Shown here one piece after another: positions 1 to 6,789 of a DNA stretch of 25,231 nt. Made by a program: the position numbers and the translations under genes. Numbering within the stretch: the stretch's first letter is position 1; each line of letters starts with the position of its first letter. Origin of the DNA: an uncultured Bacilli bacterium (GTDB taxonomy: Bacteria; Bacillota_I; Bacilli_A; RF39; UBA660); NCBI GenBank assembly GCA_948760655.1, contig CAQBKK010000010.1:1-25231 (forward strand). Reading direction: 5' to 3'. The notes under the pieces were generated by a model. It was not told where the DNA came from and made no database searches. It saw only the letters and a list, made by a program, of their open reading frames with translations.

Positions 1-193
1 AAATAGTACCTCGAGAAGCGTAAAGTGTTTTCTTCTCAGTGTTTCGATTATCTGCAAATGCTCGCAAATCAATACCATCGACATCATCTGAAGTGGCAAC
101 ATATAAAAGTTTAGCACCAATAATCGAAAATAAAAGAAAAAGAGCTAGCATAGTTAGTTTTATATTATAATGAATGCCATTCTTTTTCTTCAT
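1..193 (-). CDS. Penicillin-binding protein (FtsI/PbpB-like), N-terminal part
   Basis: Only the first 64 codons are in the window; the gene runs off the left edge. It starts at ATG 193, preceded by a strong AAAGGAG Shine-Dalgarno site, 14 bases after ftsL. The product begins with a short basic cytoplasmic stretch, one membrane segment at about residues 13-30, and then the sequence NTEKKTLYASRGTI. That last stretch matches the start of the periplasmic part of class B penicillin-binding proteins (typically RGxIYDRNG). These enzymes are peptidoglycan D,D-transpeptidases acting at the division septum. Position directly after ftsL in an mraZ-rsmH-ftsL cluster supports FtsI/PbpB; a SpoVD-type paralogue is the alternative. 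The catalytic SxxK, SxN and KTG motifs lie outside the window. Confidence 0.85.
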   Translation of the reverse strand, partial: MKKKNGIHYNIKLTMLALFLLFSIIGAKLLYVATSDDVDGIDLRAFADNRNTEKKTLYASRGTI

Positions 194-207
194 TTTTTTG
201 ACTCCTT

Positions 208-513
208 TTATTGTTCATTTATGATTTTTATATTATCATTATTATAAGTCAACCCATTATTTTTTGCAACTTCTTGAATCTTATCCAATGAGGCAAGTTC
301 ATTAATTTGCATACTCAAACTCTCATTCAAATTCGTTTGTTTTGTAATCTTACTTTTTAATTGTTCCACTTCAATATTAGATTCAGATAACAACGCTTTT
401 GTAAATACATTAGAAATCGGAACAGCAATAATAAGTAAAAAAAGCAAAATATAAAGTGGTTTTTCTACTCGAACAATTTTTATTTTTTTTCCTTTATTAT
501 TATTTTTTGTCAT
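208..513 (-). CDS. ftsL: Cell division protein FtsL-like
   Basis: This 101-residue protein has the FtsL plan. A strongly basic cytoplasmic tail (residues 1-18) is followed by one membrane helix (about 20-40, LYILLFLLIIAVPISNVF). A coiled-coil stretch (about 44-75) comes next, and then a SLDKIQEVAKNNGL motif like the conserved end of FtsL/DivIC proteins. FtsL joins FtsB/DivIC in the divisome and helps activate septal peptidoglycan synthesis. The start is ATG 513, four bases after the rsmH stop, and its AGAAAGGGTG ribosome site lies within the last codons of rsmH, so the two are probably translationally coupled. FtsL is poorly conserved in sequence, so the call rests on topology and gene order. 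Confidence 0.85.
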   Translation of the reverse strand: MTKNNNKGKKIKIVRVEKPLYILLFLLIIAVPISNVFTKALLSESNIEVEQLKSKITKQTNLNESLSMQINELASLDKIQEVAKNNGLTYNNDNIKIINEQ

Positions 514-517
514 TCAA

Positions 518-1441
518 TTACACCCTTTCTATCACACGAAGTTTCGCACTTTTACTTCGACGATTAGCAAGTAGTTCTTCAGAACTTGCTTCTATTGGCT
601 TTTTATTTATAATTTTAATCAAAGGCTTATACGCATCTGGTATTTCTGGTAGTCCTTTTACCAGGGCATTTATCTCACTATATTTTTTAAAAATCTGTTT
701 TACAATTCGATCTTCTAAAGAATGAAAGGTAATTACACAAATTCTTCCACCCTTTTTAAGTAATTGTATAGCATCAGGTAAAACCCTCTCTAAAACTTGA
801 AGTTCATTATTTACTTCTATTCGTATGGCTTGAAATATTCTTCTCTCTGGATGCTTCAAATGAAAATATTTTTCTCCAACGGCATTTTCAATAATAAATA
901 CCAATTCTTTTGTAGTTTCTATTTTCTTTTCTTTGCGAGCTTTCAATATTGCATCCACAATAAATTTACTTCTTGCTTCTTCTCCATAAGTATAAAACAA
1001 AGATAATAAATCTTCTCTTTCATATTCATTCACTACTTCATAAGCACTCAAACTTTGGGTTTTATCCATCCGCATATCAAGCCTTGCATCATTCATAAAA
1101 GAAAATCCTCGTTCCTTTTCATCAATCTGCGGACTAGAAACTCCTAAATCAAAAAGAATTCCATCAACCTCTATACAATGTTCTTTTTCTAAACATTCTT
1201 TCATATGTACAAAATCACTAGGAAAGATTTTATAAGCAGTGCCTATTTTTTTTAACTCTTCATTAGCATATTCAATTGCTTCCCTATCACGATCAAAAGC
1301 AAACAAATACCCACTTTTTAGTTTTTCTAAAATTTTTTTACTATGACCAGCATAACCAAGTGTTGCATCTACATAAACGCCATTTTCTTTTACATTTAAG
1401 TAATCCATCACTTCTTTTAACATAACACTATAATGTTTCAT
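518..1441 (-). CDS. rsmH: 16S rRNA (cytosine1402-N4)-methyltransferase RsmH
   Basis: The 307-residue protein is full length for RsmH (MraW), which uses S-adenosylmethionine to methylate N4 of C1402 in the 16S rRNA decoding centre. It opens with HYSVMLKEVMDYL. The SAM-binding loop VDATLGYAGHS (about 24-34) follows, then FAFDRD (about 48-53), GILFDLGVSSPQID (about 94-107), the RLDMRMD region, and near the C-terminus CVITFHSLEDRIVK. The first ATG overlaps the mraZ stop as TAATG, so coupled translation is likely. The usual glycine-rich DGTLGGGGHS loop reads DATLGYAGHS here, a mild divergence that keeps the small residues. Confidence 0.97.
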   Translation of the reverse strand: MKHYSVMLKEVMDYLNVKENGVYVDATLGYAGHSKKILEKLKSGYLFAFDRDREAIEYANEELKKIGTAYKIFPSDFVHMKECLEKEHCIEVDGILFDLGVSSPQIDEKERGFSFMNDARLDMRMDKTQSLSAYEVVNEYEREDLLSLFYTYGEEARSKFIVDAILKARKEKKIETTKELVFIIENAVGEKYFHLKHPERRIFQAIRIEVNNELQVLERVLPDAIQLLKKGGRICVITFHSLEDRIVKQIFKKYSEINALVKGLPEIPDAYKPLIKIINKKPIEASSEELLANRRSKSAKLRVIERV

Positions 1442-1875
1442 TAAAAATTCACATCCATAAATAAATTTTCTGCTAAATCAGATAACTGATCATTGTTTTC
1501 CAACATAAAGGCATCCCACGCACTTTTATCCCATATTTCAATACGATCGTTAGCGCCGATTATAACACATTCTCGTATTAAACCGGCATAACTAACAAGT
1601 GGGGAGGTAAGGCAAGTTCGTCCCTGCGAATCGAACTCACATTCAGCAGCACCAGAAAAGAAGAATCGATTAACTGTTCGGGCATCTTTTTTTGTAAAAG
1701 GTAGAGTTTTTAATTGGTTTTCTAGTTTTTCCCATTCCGCAAGAGAATAAACATACAAACACTTTTCAAATCCTCGTGTTATGATAAAATTTTCTCCAAG
1801 TAGATTTCTAAACTTAGAAGGTAACACAAGTCTTCCTTTATCATCGACATTATGATGATATTCACCCATAAACAA
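1441..1875 (-). CDS. mraZ: Transcriptional regulator MraZ (TTG start)
   Basis: MraZ is the DNA-binding autoregulator at the head of the division and cell-wall cluster. The product has two SpoVT/AbrB-like halves: [22 protein letters not shown] at the start and [19 protein letters not shown] in the middle, each with the D-x-x-GR signature. The reading frame is open upstream to a GTG at 1897-1899, but I place the start at TTG 1873-1875. GGGGGA lies 6 bases upstream of it, the product then begins MFMGEYHH as in most MraZ proteins, and the length becomes 144 residues, close to the usual 143 or so. The GTG candidate lies inside the operator repeats. Confidence 0.95.
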   Translation of the reverse strand: MFMGEYHHNVDDKGRLVLPSKFRNLLGENFIITRGFEKCLYVYSLAEWEKLENQLKTLPFTKKDARTVNRFFFSGAAECEFDSQGRTCLTSPLVSYAGLIRECVIIGANDRIEIWDKSAWDAFMLENNDQLSDLAENLFMDVNF

Positions 1876-1880
1876 TTTAG

Positions 1881-1920
1881 ATCCCCCACTTTCTACCACA
1901 ATGTACCACTGTCTACCATT
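1881..1920 (-). promoter_or_regulatory. Four decameric MraZ-type operator boxes
   Basis: Read on the minus strand this is four consecutive 10-base units: AATGGTAGAC, AGTGGTACAT, TGTGGTAGAA and AGTGGGGGAT. All share an (A/G)TGG(T/G) core in the same phase. MraZ proteins are known to bind tandem direct repeats with a GTGG core at about one-turn spacing upstream of their own gene. The boxes sit between the predicted -10 element (1921-1926) and the TTG start, so bound MraZ would block transcription at or near its start point. The last box also supplies the GGGGGA ribosome site. Confidence 0.8.
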
Positions 1921-1949
1921 ATCTTACACGAAATAAAAAAAAAAGTAAA
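1921..1949 (-). promoter_or_regulatory. Promoter of the mraZ cluster
   Basis: On the minus strand, TTTACT (1944-1949) and TAAGAT (1921-1926) are separated by 17 bases that include a run of ten T. Both hexamers match the sigma-A consensus at four or five of six positions. The predicted start of transcription, near 1913, falls in the MraZ-type boxes, which fits autorepression. Confidence 0.5.
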
Positions 1950-2052
1950 TAGTTTTCCAAAGAAATCGTAAAATGAATTACAATTCTTTTCATTCTATTT
2001 ACCTTTCTGTAACATTTTGCTTCGAATTCCTAAAAATTTAAAAACAAAACAA

Positions 2053-2073
2053 GAAAAAAAGAGCTTATGCTCT
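2053..2073 (-). terminator. Rho-independent terminator of efp
   Basis: On the minus strand AGAGC (2069-2073), loop ATAA and GCTCT (2060-2064) are followed by T7. The stem is only five pairs. Its left arm is made from the last two sense codons of efp and the loop holds the stop codon. Confidence 0.6.
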
Positions 2074-2625
2074 ACTTGAATATTTGCCATCTTTTGTCGA
2101 AACAATAATGTTTTCTCCATTCTCAATAAACAAAGGAACTTTCACTTTTAATCCTGTTTCCAAAATAGCATCTTTCATAGCATTATTGGCAGTATTACCT
2201 TTCACTGCTGGTTCTGTTTCTGTAACAGTAAACTCAATCTTTTCTGGTAAAGTAATACCAATAATTTCTCCTTCATAAAAATCAATCAAAATTTCTAAGC
2301 TTTCTTTCAAAAACTTCGTATCATCCCCTAAAACACTAGAAGCAATCTCAATTTGCTCATACGTATTGGTATCCATGAATACATAATTATCACCATTCGC
2401 ATATAAATATTGCATTGGACTCTTTGTAACATGTGCACGATCAACTTTTGTCCCTGAATTAAAAGAAACTTCAGTAATTGAACCCGTTTTAAGATTTTTT
2501 AATTTCATTTTTACAAACGCGGCACCCTTACCAGGTTTAACATGTGAAAACTCTTGTACAACACAAGGAAAACCTTCCACCATAATGGTCATACCATTTT
2601 TAATATCATTTACGCTTACGTTCAT
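2065..2625 (-). CDS. efp: Translation elongation factor P
   Basis: EF-P binds next to the ribosomal P site and relieves stalling at polyproline stretches. The 186-residue product is the standard length with the three beta-barrel (KOW/OB) domains. The conserved loop HVKPGKGAAF puts the usually modified lysine at residue 33. The C-terminal domain carries GITLPEKIEFTVTETEPAVKGNTA and the GLKVKVPLFIENGE signature, and the protein ends in SSRA. The start ATG 2625 follows AAGGAGG. It lies 21 bases downstream of rpmG and the two probably share one promoter and one terminator. A lysine at the loop tip fits either of the known lysine modifications; no modification gene is visible here. Confidence 0.98.
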   Translation of the reverse strand: MNVSVNDIKNGMTIMVEGFPCVVQEFSHVKPGKGAAFVKMKLKNLKTGSITEVSFNSGTKVDRAHVTKSPMQYLYANGDNYVFMDTNTYEQIEIASSVLGDDTKFLKESLEILIDFYEGEIIGITLPEKIEFTVTETEPAVKGNTANNAMKDAILETGLKVKVPLFIENGENIIVSTKDGKYSSRA

Positions 2626-2646
2626 CCGTAATTCCTCCTTAATTCA

Positions 2647-2820
2647 CTATTTGCCTAACTTAGTTTCTTTAAAAATTGTTGTTTTTTTACATTTAGGACA
2701 ATATTTATGTTCTTCCATTTTATCAGGTGTATTTTTTTTATTTTTGATACTAGGACGTCTAGAGTATCCACATTCTGTACACTTAAGACCAAAAAACACA
2801 CGATTTAGATTTTTTGCCAT
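2647..2820 (-). CDS. rpmG: 50S ribosomal protein L33
   Basis: A 57-codon gene read from ATG 2820 to a TAG stop at 2647-2649. The product starts MAKNLNRVFFGLKCTECGYS, continues with SIKNKKNTPDKMEEHKYCPKCKK and ends TTIFKETKLGK. The two CxxC pairs (C14/C17 and C41/C44) make it the zinc-ribbon (C+) form of bL33, a protein of the large ribosomal subunit. The NKKNTPDK..KYCP.C.K core and final KETK are typical of L33. The N-terminus is about seven residues longer than usual. A clear GGGAGG ribosome site precedes the start. It is the first gene of an rpmG-efp pair. Confidence 0.95.
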   Translation of the reverse strand: MAKNLNRVFFGLKCTECGYSRRPSIKNKKNTPDKMEEHKYCPKCKKTTIFKETKLGK

Positions 2821-2853
2821 GTAAGATACCTCCCTTTCTTTAAAACTATATGT

Positions 2854-2882
2854 ATTATATAGTAAAACTTCTACTTTTGCAA
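2854..2882 (-). promoter_or_regulatory. Promoter of rpmG-efp
   Basis: On the minus strand TTGCAA (2877-2882), a 17-base spacer and a perfect TATAAT (2854-2859). The transcript would start near 2847, about 27 bases ahead of rpmG. Confidence 0.65.
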
Positions 2883-2925
2883 ACTTTATCTTTCAAAACA
2901 ATTATCTAGTTTAGAAAAATAATGA

Positions 2926-2931
2926 TATAAT
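2926..2931 (+). promoter_or_regulatory. Extended -10 promoter of the 40-codon gene
   Basis: Plus-strand TGATATAAT contains a perfect TATAAT (2926-2931) with a TGn extension; only a poor -35 (TTATCT, 18-base spacer) is present. The expected start, near 2938, is right at the GGAGG ribosome site, giving a very short leader. Confidence 0.5.
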
Positions 2932-2950
2932 ACATAATGGAGGAATTAAT

Positions 2951-3073
2951 ATGATAGTAACACCAATAAAAATACAAGGAAAAAAAACAAAAATAATTCC
3001 CAATATAGTAAAATTGTTAAATATAAATGAAGATACGATTTGGGTTGAACCTTTTATAATCCTAAAAAAGTAA
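2951..3073 (+). CDS. Small protein of 40 residues, possibly AbrB-like
   Basis: A short plus-strand gene between divergent rpmG and convergent priA. It is supported by a perfect -10 element and by GGAGG (2939-2943) seven bases before ATG. The product begins MIVTPIKIQGKKTKIIPNIV and ends in two lysines, with no Cys or obvious membrane segment. The pattern TKIIPNIVKLLNINEDTIWVE resembles the half-barrel of AbrB/MazE-type DNA-binding proteins (typically ITIPKEIRELLGIKEGDKVE), but key residues differ and the protein is short for that family. I cannot assign a function. No partner toxin is adjacent. The alternative is a lineage-specific small protein with no DNA-binding role. Confidence 0.55.
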   Translation: MIVTPIKIQGKKTKIIPNIVKLLNINEDTIWVEPFIILKK

Positions 3074-3105
3074 CCACTCACTATAAACCTTTAGTTCACT
3101 CTTTT

Positions 3106-5289
3106 CTATATTTGTAAAGGATTTTTATCGATTTCTAAATTCACTTTGTTATTTAAAGTAAAAAGTTTATCTAATTCTTTTAAGGTTTCCATAAGCAAGT
3201 TGTCAAAACGATATTTGATAATAATTTGAAAGCGATAGATATTGTTCATTTTAAAAATATTGGAAGTGGTTGGTCCTAGAATAATGGATGTTTCACTGAT
3301 ATTTTTCTTTAAGAAATTGGCTACTTTTTTGGCTTCTTTCATAGCTAGCTCATAGTCTCTACTGGTTACTTTTAAACTTACTAAATAGTAATATGGCGGA
3401 TATTTTAGTTTTTTTCGAATGTTCATTTCGTAGTTATAAAACATAGCGTAGTTTTGTTCGCTTACACATTTTAAAATAAAATTGTCTTTGTTGTAGGTTT
3501 GGATAACGACATTCCCTAAAGTATCTTTTCTTCCTGCTCTTCCTGCTGCTTGATACAATAAATCAAACGTTCTTTCTCCACTTCTAAAGTCTGGAATGTT
3601 TAATGTTGTATCTGCGTTGATGATTCCTACGACAGAAACTTTTGGAAAATCTAGTCCTTTACTTATCATTTGGGTTCCTACTAAAATATCGTATTCGTGA
3701 TTTTTAAATTGTTCGACCATTTTTTCATAACTATTTTTTTTACGAGTTGTATCGGTATCCATCCGAAGTATTCGTAAATCTTTAAATTCTTCTTTTAAGA
3801 TAGTTTCTAATTTTTCAGTCCCTAAACCAAAGTAATTCAAATCACTTTTACACTTTGGACAAGCATCGGTTTTAAATATAGTATAGCCACAATAGTGACA
3901 TCTTAAGTTATTCTTGGTTTTATGATACGTTAAAGTTATATCACAATTGGGACATTTGTAGGTAAATCCACAAGAACCACAAGTAATCGTTGTTGAAAAT
4001 CCTCTTCGATTTAATAATAAAATGATTTGTTCGCCACGACTAACAGCACTCTCTATTTCCACTTTTAATCTTTCACTTAAAATGAAGTTCCCTTTTTTAA
4101 TTTCACTTGCCATATCTACAATCGTACAAGTAGGTAAGGGAGAGGCATTCACTCTATTTTTTAGCGTTAAAAGTTCATAGAGTTTTTTTCCTGCTCTTGC
4201 CATACGTTCTAGTGTTGGTGTAGCACTTCCTAAAACGATAGGAATATGATGGTATTCCGCACGAAACTCTGCTATGTCAATGGCATGGTATCTTGGGTTA
4301 TTTTCTTGCTTATAAGATTCTGAATGCTCTTCATCAATAATAATAATGCCTAAATTTTTTAACGGAGCAAAAACAGCACTTCTCGCGCCAATGACAATTG
4401 ATACCTCATCTCTTACAATTTTGCGCCATTCGTCGTACCTTTCTCCATCCGATAACCCACTATGCAAAACAGCAACAGCTCTACCAAATCGTGATTTAAA
4501 ATTATGGACAAATTGTGGAGTCAAACTAATTTCTGGTACCAAAACAATTGCAGTTTGTTTTTTTCTTATTACTTCATCAATGACTTGCATATAAATTTCA
4601 GTTTTTCCACTTCCTGTTACACCATGCAAGAGAAATTTTTGAAAAGTATTTAGACAAGAGATTATTCTTTCATAAGCTATTTTTTGTCCTTCGTTTAATT
4701 CTTTTTTGGAATCTTCTACAATCCCTATCTCATCTAAACGATAAATTTCTTCTTGTTCTTCTTTTACGATTCCTTTTTTTAATAAAGTACTTACACTGGA
4801 AGATGAAATTTTATTGGCCTCTGTTTTTAAGGCAGGCGTATTTCCTTCTACAAATTCTACTATTTCTTTTTGCTTAGTACTTGTACATAAACGAAGTGCC
4901 TCTTGAATAGATTTGTTCAAAACCAAAGAAACTTTAAACTTTTTATTAATATTTGTTTTATCTGATGCTTTTAAAGCTTTTGGAAGCATAGAAGCATAAG
5001 CGCTCGATAAACTACATAAACACTCTTTCTTTATAAACTCCCCTATTTCAATAAGTTCTTCATTTAGTACAATTTCTTCATCCACAACTTCTTTGATTGG
5101 TAGAATTTTTATCCCCTCTGGAGCAGACTCTTTTACACGCAAAATAAATCCTTCTAGTGGACGATTATTAAAAGTAACTTTTACACGTTTACCAATCGAA
5201 ACTTGATTTTTTAGTTCCTCTGGGACTTCGTATGTATACGTTTGATCTGTTTGTTTATTTTTTAATTCAAGTAGTACATCAATATACAT
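3106..5289 (-). CDS. priA: Primosomal replication protein PriA (3'-5' helicase)
   Basis: PriA recognises stalled or repaired forks and reloads the replicative helicase. In the frame that opens at GTG 5298, the order is: an N-terminal fork-binding domain (to about 110), Walker A GVTGSGKT (226-233), DEEH (322-325), GSAT, eight cysteines in four CxxC pairs (440-483) forming the zinc module, and helicase motifs DILVGTQMISKG and QAAGRAGR (583-590). I prefer ATG 5289 (MYIDVLLEL, 727 residues): AAAGGTGA sits about six bases before it and overlaps the GTG. A TGTTATAAT element (5307-5312) just downstream of the previous gene's terminator suggests its own promoter with a very short leader. Confidence 0.97.
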   Translation of the reverse strand: MYIDVLLELKNKQTDQTYTYEVPEELKNQVSIGKRVKVTFNNRPLEGFILRVKESAPEGIKILPIKEVVDEEIVLNEELIEIGEFIKKECLCSLSSAYASMLPKALKASDKTNINKKFKVSLVLNKSIQEALRLCTSTKQKEIVEFVEGNTPALKTEANKISSSSVSTLLKKGIVKEEQEEIYRLDEIGIVEDSKKELNEGQKIAYERIISCLNTFQKFLLHGVTGSGKTEIYMQVIDEVIRKKQTAIVLVPEISLTPQFVHNFKSRFGRAVAVLHSGLSDGERYDEWRKIVRDEVSIVIGARSAVFAPLKNLGIIIIDEEHSESYKQENNPRYHAIDIAEFRAEYHHIPIVLGSATPTLERMARAGKKLYELLTLKNRVNASPLPTCTIVDMASEIKKGNFILSERLKVEIESAVSRGEQIILLLNRRGFSTTITCGSCGFTYKCPNCDITLTYHKTKNNLRCHYCGYTIFKTDACPKCKSDLNYFGLGTEKLETILKEEFKDLRILRMDTDTTRKKNSYEKMVEQFKNHEYDILVGTQMISKGLDFPKVSVVGIINADTTLNIPDFRSGERTFDLLYQAAGRAGRKDTLGNVVIQTYNKDNFILKCVSEQNYAMFYNYEMNIRKKLKYPPYYYLVSLKVTSRDYELAMKEAKKVANFLKKNISETSIILGPTTSNIFKMNNIYRFQIIIKYRFDNLLMETLKELDKLFTLNNKVNLEIDKNPLQI

Positions 5290-5306
5290 AAGCTTCACCT
5301 TTATTC

Positions 5307-5312
5307 ATTATA
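5307..5312 (-). promoter_or_regulatory. Extended -10 promoter of priA
   Basis: On the minus strand TGTTATAAT carries a perfect TATAAT with a TG extension; the -35 (TTAGTT, 17-base spacer) is weak and overlaps the U-tract of the terminator at 5317-5343. Confidence 0.45.
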
Positions 5313-5316
5313 ACAC

Positions 5317-5343
5317 AAAAAGAAAAAGAACTAAGGAGTTCTT
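5317..5343 (-). terminator. Terminator after the 249-residue gene
   Basis: On the minus strand AAGAACT, loop CCTT, AGTTCTT, then a T-rich tract. The seven-pair stem spans the TAG stop of the upstream gene (5331-5333). Confidence 0.65.
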
Positions 5344-6080
5344 CTAAAATAGGAACGTTCTAATCTAAATTGCTCCCATTCTTCTGGATAGTTTTCTTTA
5401 CTTTTTTCTAATTCATATAAAAATTCAGTATTTCTTCCCTTTGTTGCATCCGCTAACATTTGTAGAAAATATAACATACTTCCTAATTGAAGTTGGTCTG
5501 TTGTGTGTTCTAGATAAATTTCTTTCTTTCCTCCTTGATACTCGGTTTTCCTATCCATACTTTTTATTTCAAATCCATAGTTTTCTTTGAAATAACTGCT
5601 TTTAAATATTCGCTTGGTTAATGCATCGACTAAGTAAAAATTTCTTTCTCCAAGATCAACCTCAACAAAAGGCCTTTGCTCTTCAATTTTTACTCCTCTT
5701 GTTGGTGATGTATAAAAAACGTTATAAAAAGTTGTCTCAGGAAAAATAGAACTTATGGCCGTATTCAAGTCATAAATACAATAAGTACCTACACTATTTT
5801 TGTTCATTGTTGGTCTTGCAAGATAAATGGATACAGGAATTCCTCCAGAAATCTTTAAACAAATGGTTCGATACTTTTCTTTCATCCATAAGGGGATTCC
5901 ACAAACATCAGGATAAGGTTCATAAACATAATATTCTAAATTTTCTCTAATACATAAATGTTCTATATCCAAACTCTCTTTTTTGGGGTTAATCAATCCT
6001 TTATAAACTAAAGCATCCATAATAGTTGCTTGGACTGCTTTTCTATCAAGTAAAGACATAGTAGGATGGTTTTCTACCAA
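5331..6080 (-). CDS. Hypothetical protein, probably frameshifted near its start
   Basis: I do not recognise this family. The frame is open from about 6101, with TTG 6080 or ATG 6059 as possible starts, neither with a good ribosome site. The natural start appears to be ATG 6148, after AAAGGAGG, but that frame ends at TAG 6074-6076 after 24 codons and lies one base out of phase. The body (about 249 residues) is soluble, with no signal or membrane helix. VGTYCIYDLNTAISSIF followed by FVEVDLGERNFYLVDALTKR is weakly reminiscent of a transglutaminase/cysteine-protease fold, with a Cys and an Asp in the right places but no clear His, so I do not claim activity. The C-terminus is helical and charged. 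The glycosylase gene lies 36 bases upstream of the ATG, so the two may be cotranscribed. Confidence 0.7.
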   Translation of the reverse strand: MVENHPTMSLLDRKAVQATIMDALVYKGLINPKKESLDIEHLCIRENLEYYVYEPYPDVCGIPLWMKEKYRTICLKISGGIPVSIYLARPTMNKNSVGTYCIYDLNTAISSIFPETTFYNVFYTSPTRGVKIEEQRPFVEVDLGERNFYLVDALTKRIFKSSYFKENYGFEIKSMDRKTEYQGGKKEIYLEHTTDQLQLGSMLYFLQMLADATKGRNTEFLYELEKSKENYPEEWEQFRLERSYFRRTP

Positions 6081-6148
6081 GTTAAAATGGGATACCCTCT
6101 ATAAAAAACTTCATTTACTAAAAACGGATAATCAAATAAGTTTGTCAT
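6074..6148 (-). CDS. 24-codon 5' fragment upstream of the hypothetical gene
   Basis: ATG 6146-6148 follows a strong AAAGGAGG site at five-base spacing and reads MTNLFDYPFLVNEVFYRGYP plus four residues to TAG 6074-6076. Its end overlaps the start of the 249-residue frame. It is best explained as the true N-terminus of that protein separated by a one-base frameshift (mutation or sequence error). A leader peptide that couples translation is the alternative. No slippery heptamer was seen in the overlap. Confidence 0.5.
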   Translation of the reverse strand: MTNLFDYPFLVNEVFYRGYPILTW

Positions 6149-6184
6149 ATACTCCTCCTTTATAGCTAGTTATTTTATCATACA

Positions 6185-6676
6185 TTATTTATTTAGGTAT
6201 TCTTTTATTCTTTTGTATTCTTCTACTAATTCTGTTTCACTTACCTTTGCATTCGCAGGAGAAGTGCTTGGAAGACAGATTACAGGTAATTCTATTTTAT
6301 TTTCAAAAAACTTTATATAATATTTGTACGCAGTCTTTCCAGTTGTAAAGATAACTTTAATTTTACTCTCCCTTATAATTTTTTCTAAATCATTGGGTTT
6401 AGCATTTTTAATACTTGCATCACTAGAAGCTTTAATTTCACAAGAAGCAAGTACATCCCACAAAGCAATCTTTTTTTCTAATAGAAAACTTTTTTTATCT
6501 TCTATCTTTTCATCAAAAACACATTCTAAAACTTTCCAAAAACGATTTTTAGGATGTCCATAATAAAACCCTACTTCCCTTGATTTTACACTGGGCATAC
6601 TTCCTAAAATTAAAACTTCTGATTCTTCATTATAAATAGGTGCCAATTCATGTTTCACTTTACAATTCATACACAT
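6185..6676 (-). CDS. DNA-deoxyinosine (hypoxanthine) / uracil-DNA glycosylase, UDG family 6-like
   Basis: The 163-residue protein belongs to the uracil-DNA glycosylase fold, closest to the small hypoxanthine-DNA glycosylase (family 6, Mug-related) proteins that start base-excision repair of deaminated adenine. The N-terminal motif GSMPSVKSREVGFYYGHPKN (25-44), followed by RFW, is the hallmark of this group. The second active-site loop is LPSTSPANA (135-143). FTTGKTAYK (110-118) lies in the core. The start is ATG 6676 or ATG 6670 (MNCKVKHE); neither has a strong ribosome site. A TATAAT at 6688-6693 on the minus strand may drive it. Substrate preference cannot be read from the sequence. Confidence 0.88.
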   Translation of the reverse strand: MCMNCKVKHELAPIYNEESEVLILGSMPSVKSREVGFYYGHPKNRFWKVLECVFDEKIEDKKSFLLEKKIALWDVLASCEIKASSDASIKNAKPNDLEKIIRESKIKVIFTTGKTAYKYYIKFFENKIELPVICLPSTSPANAKVSETELVEEYKRIKEYLNK

Positions 6677-6789
6677 TCACAATTTTTATTATAAACGTTT
6701 TTAGGAAAATATCTACTAGGAAGAACTATTTTTATATGCTATCATAAAATTAACCATAAGGTAATTCATAAAAAGGAGTGTTAAAAAAA

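Noticed and set aside
1897..1899. GTG as start of mraZ (152 residues).
   Set aside because: It lies in the operator repeats, has no separate ribosome site, and the TTG at 1873-1875 restores the usual MFMGEYHH start and length.
1920..2052. AT-rich gap between the mraZ promoter and the efp terminator, with an AATGAA/TTCATT repeat.
   Set aside because: The repeat is short with a long loop and no T-run; I see no gene or convincing element.
2951..3073. A toxin-antitoxin module at the 40-codon gene.
   Set aside because: No partner gene is adjacent on either strand; neighbours are rpmG and priA.
4346..4594. Open plus-strand frame inside priA.
   Set aside because: Antisense shadow of a well-supported gene, no ribosome site, and no family resemblance. 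The same applies to the other plus-strand frames inside efp, the SPFH gene, murF and ileS.
5331..6080. Calling the 249-residue protein an active transglutaminase-like enzyme.
   Set aside because: A Cys and an Asp are in plausible places but the His is missing and similarity is too weak.
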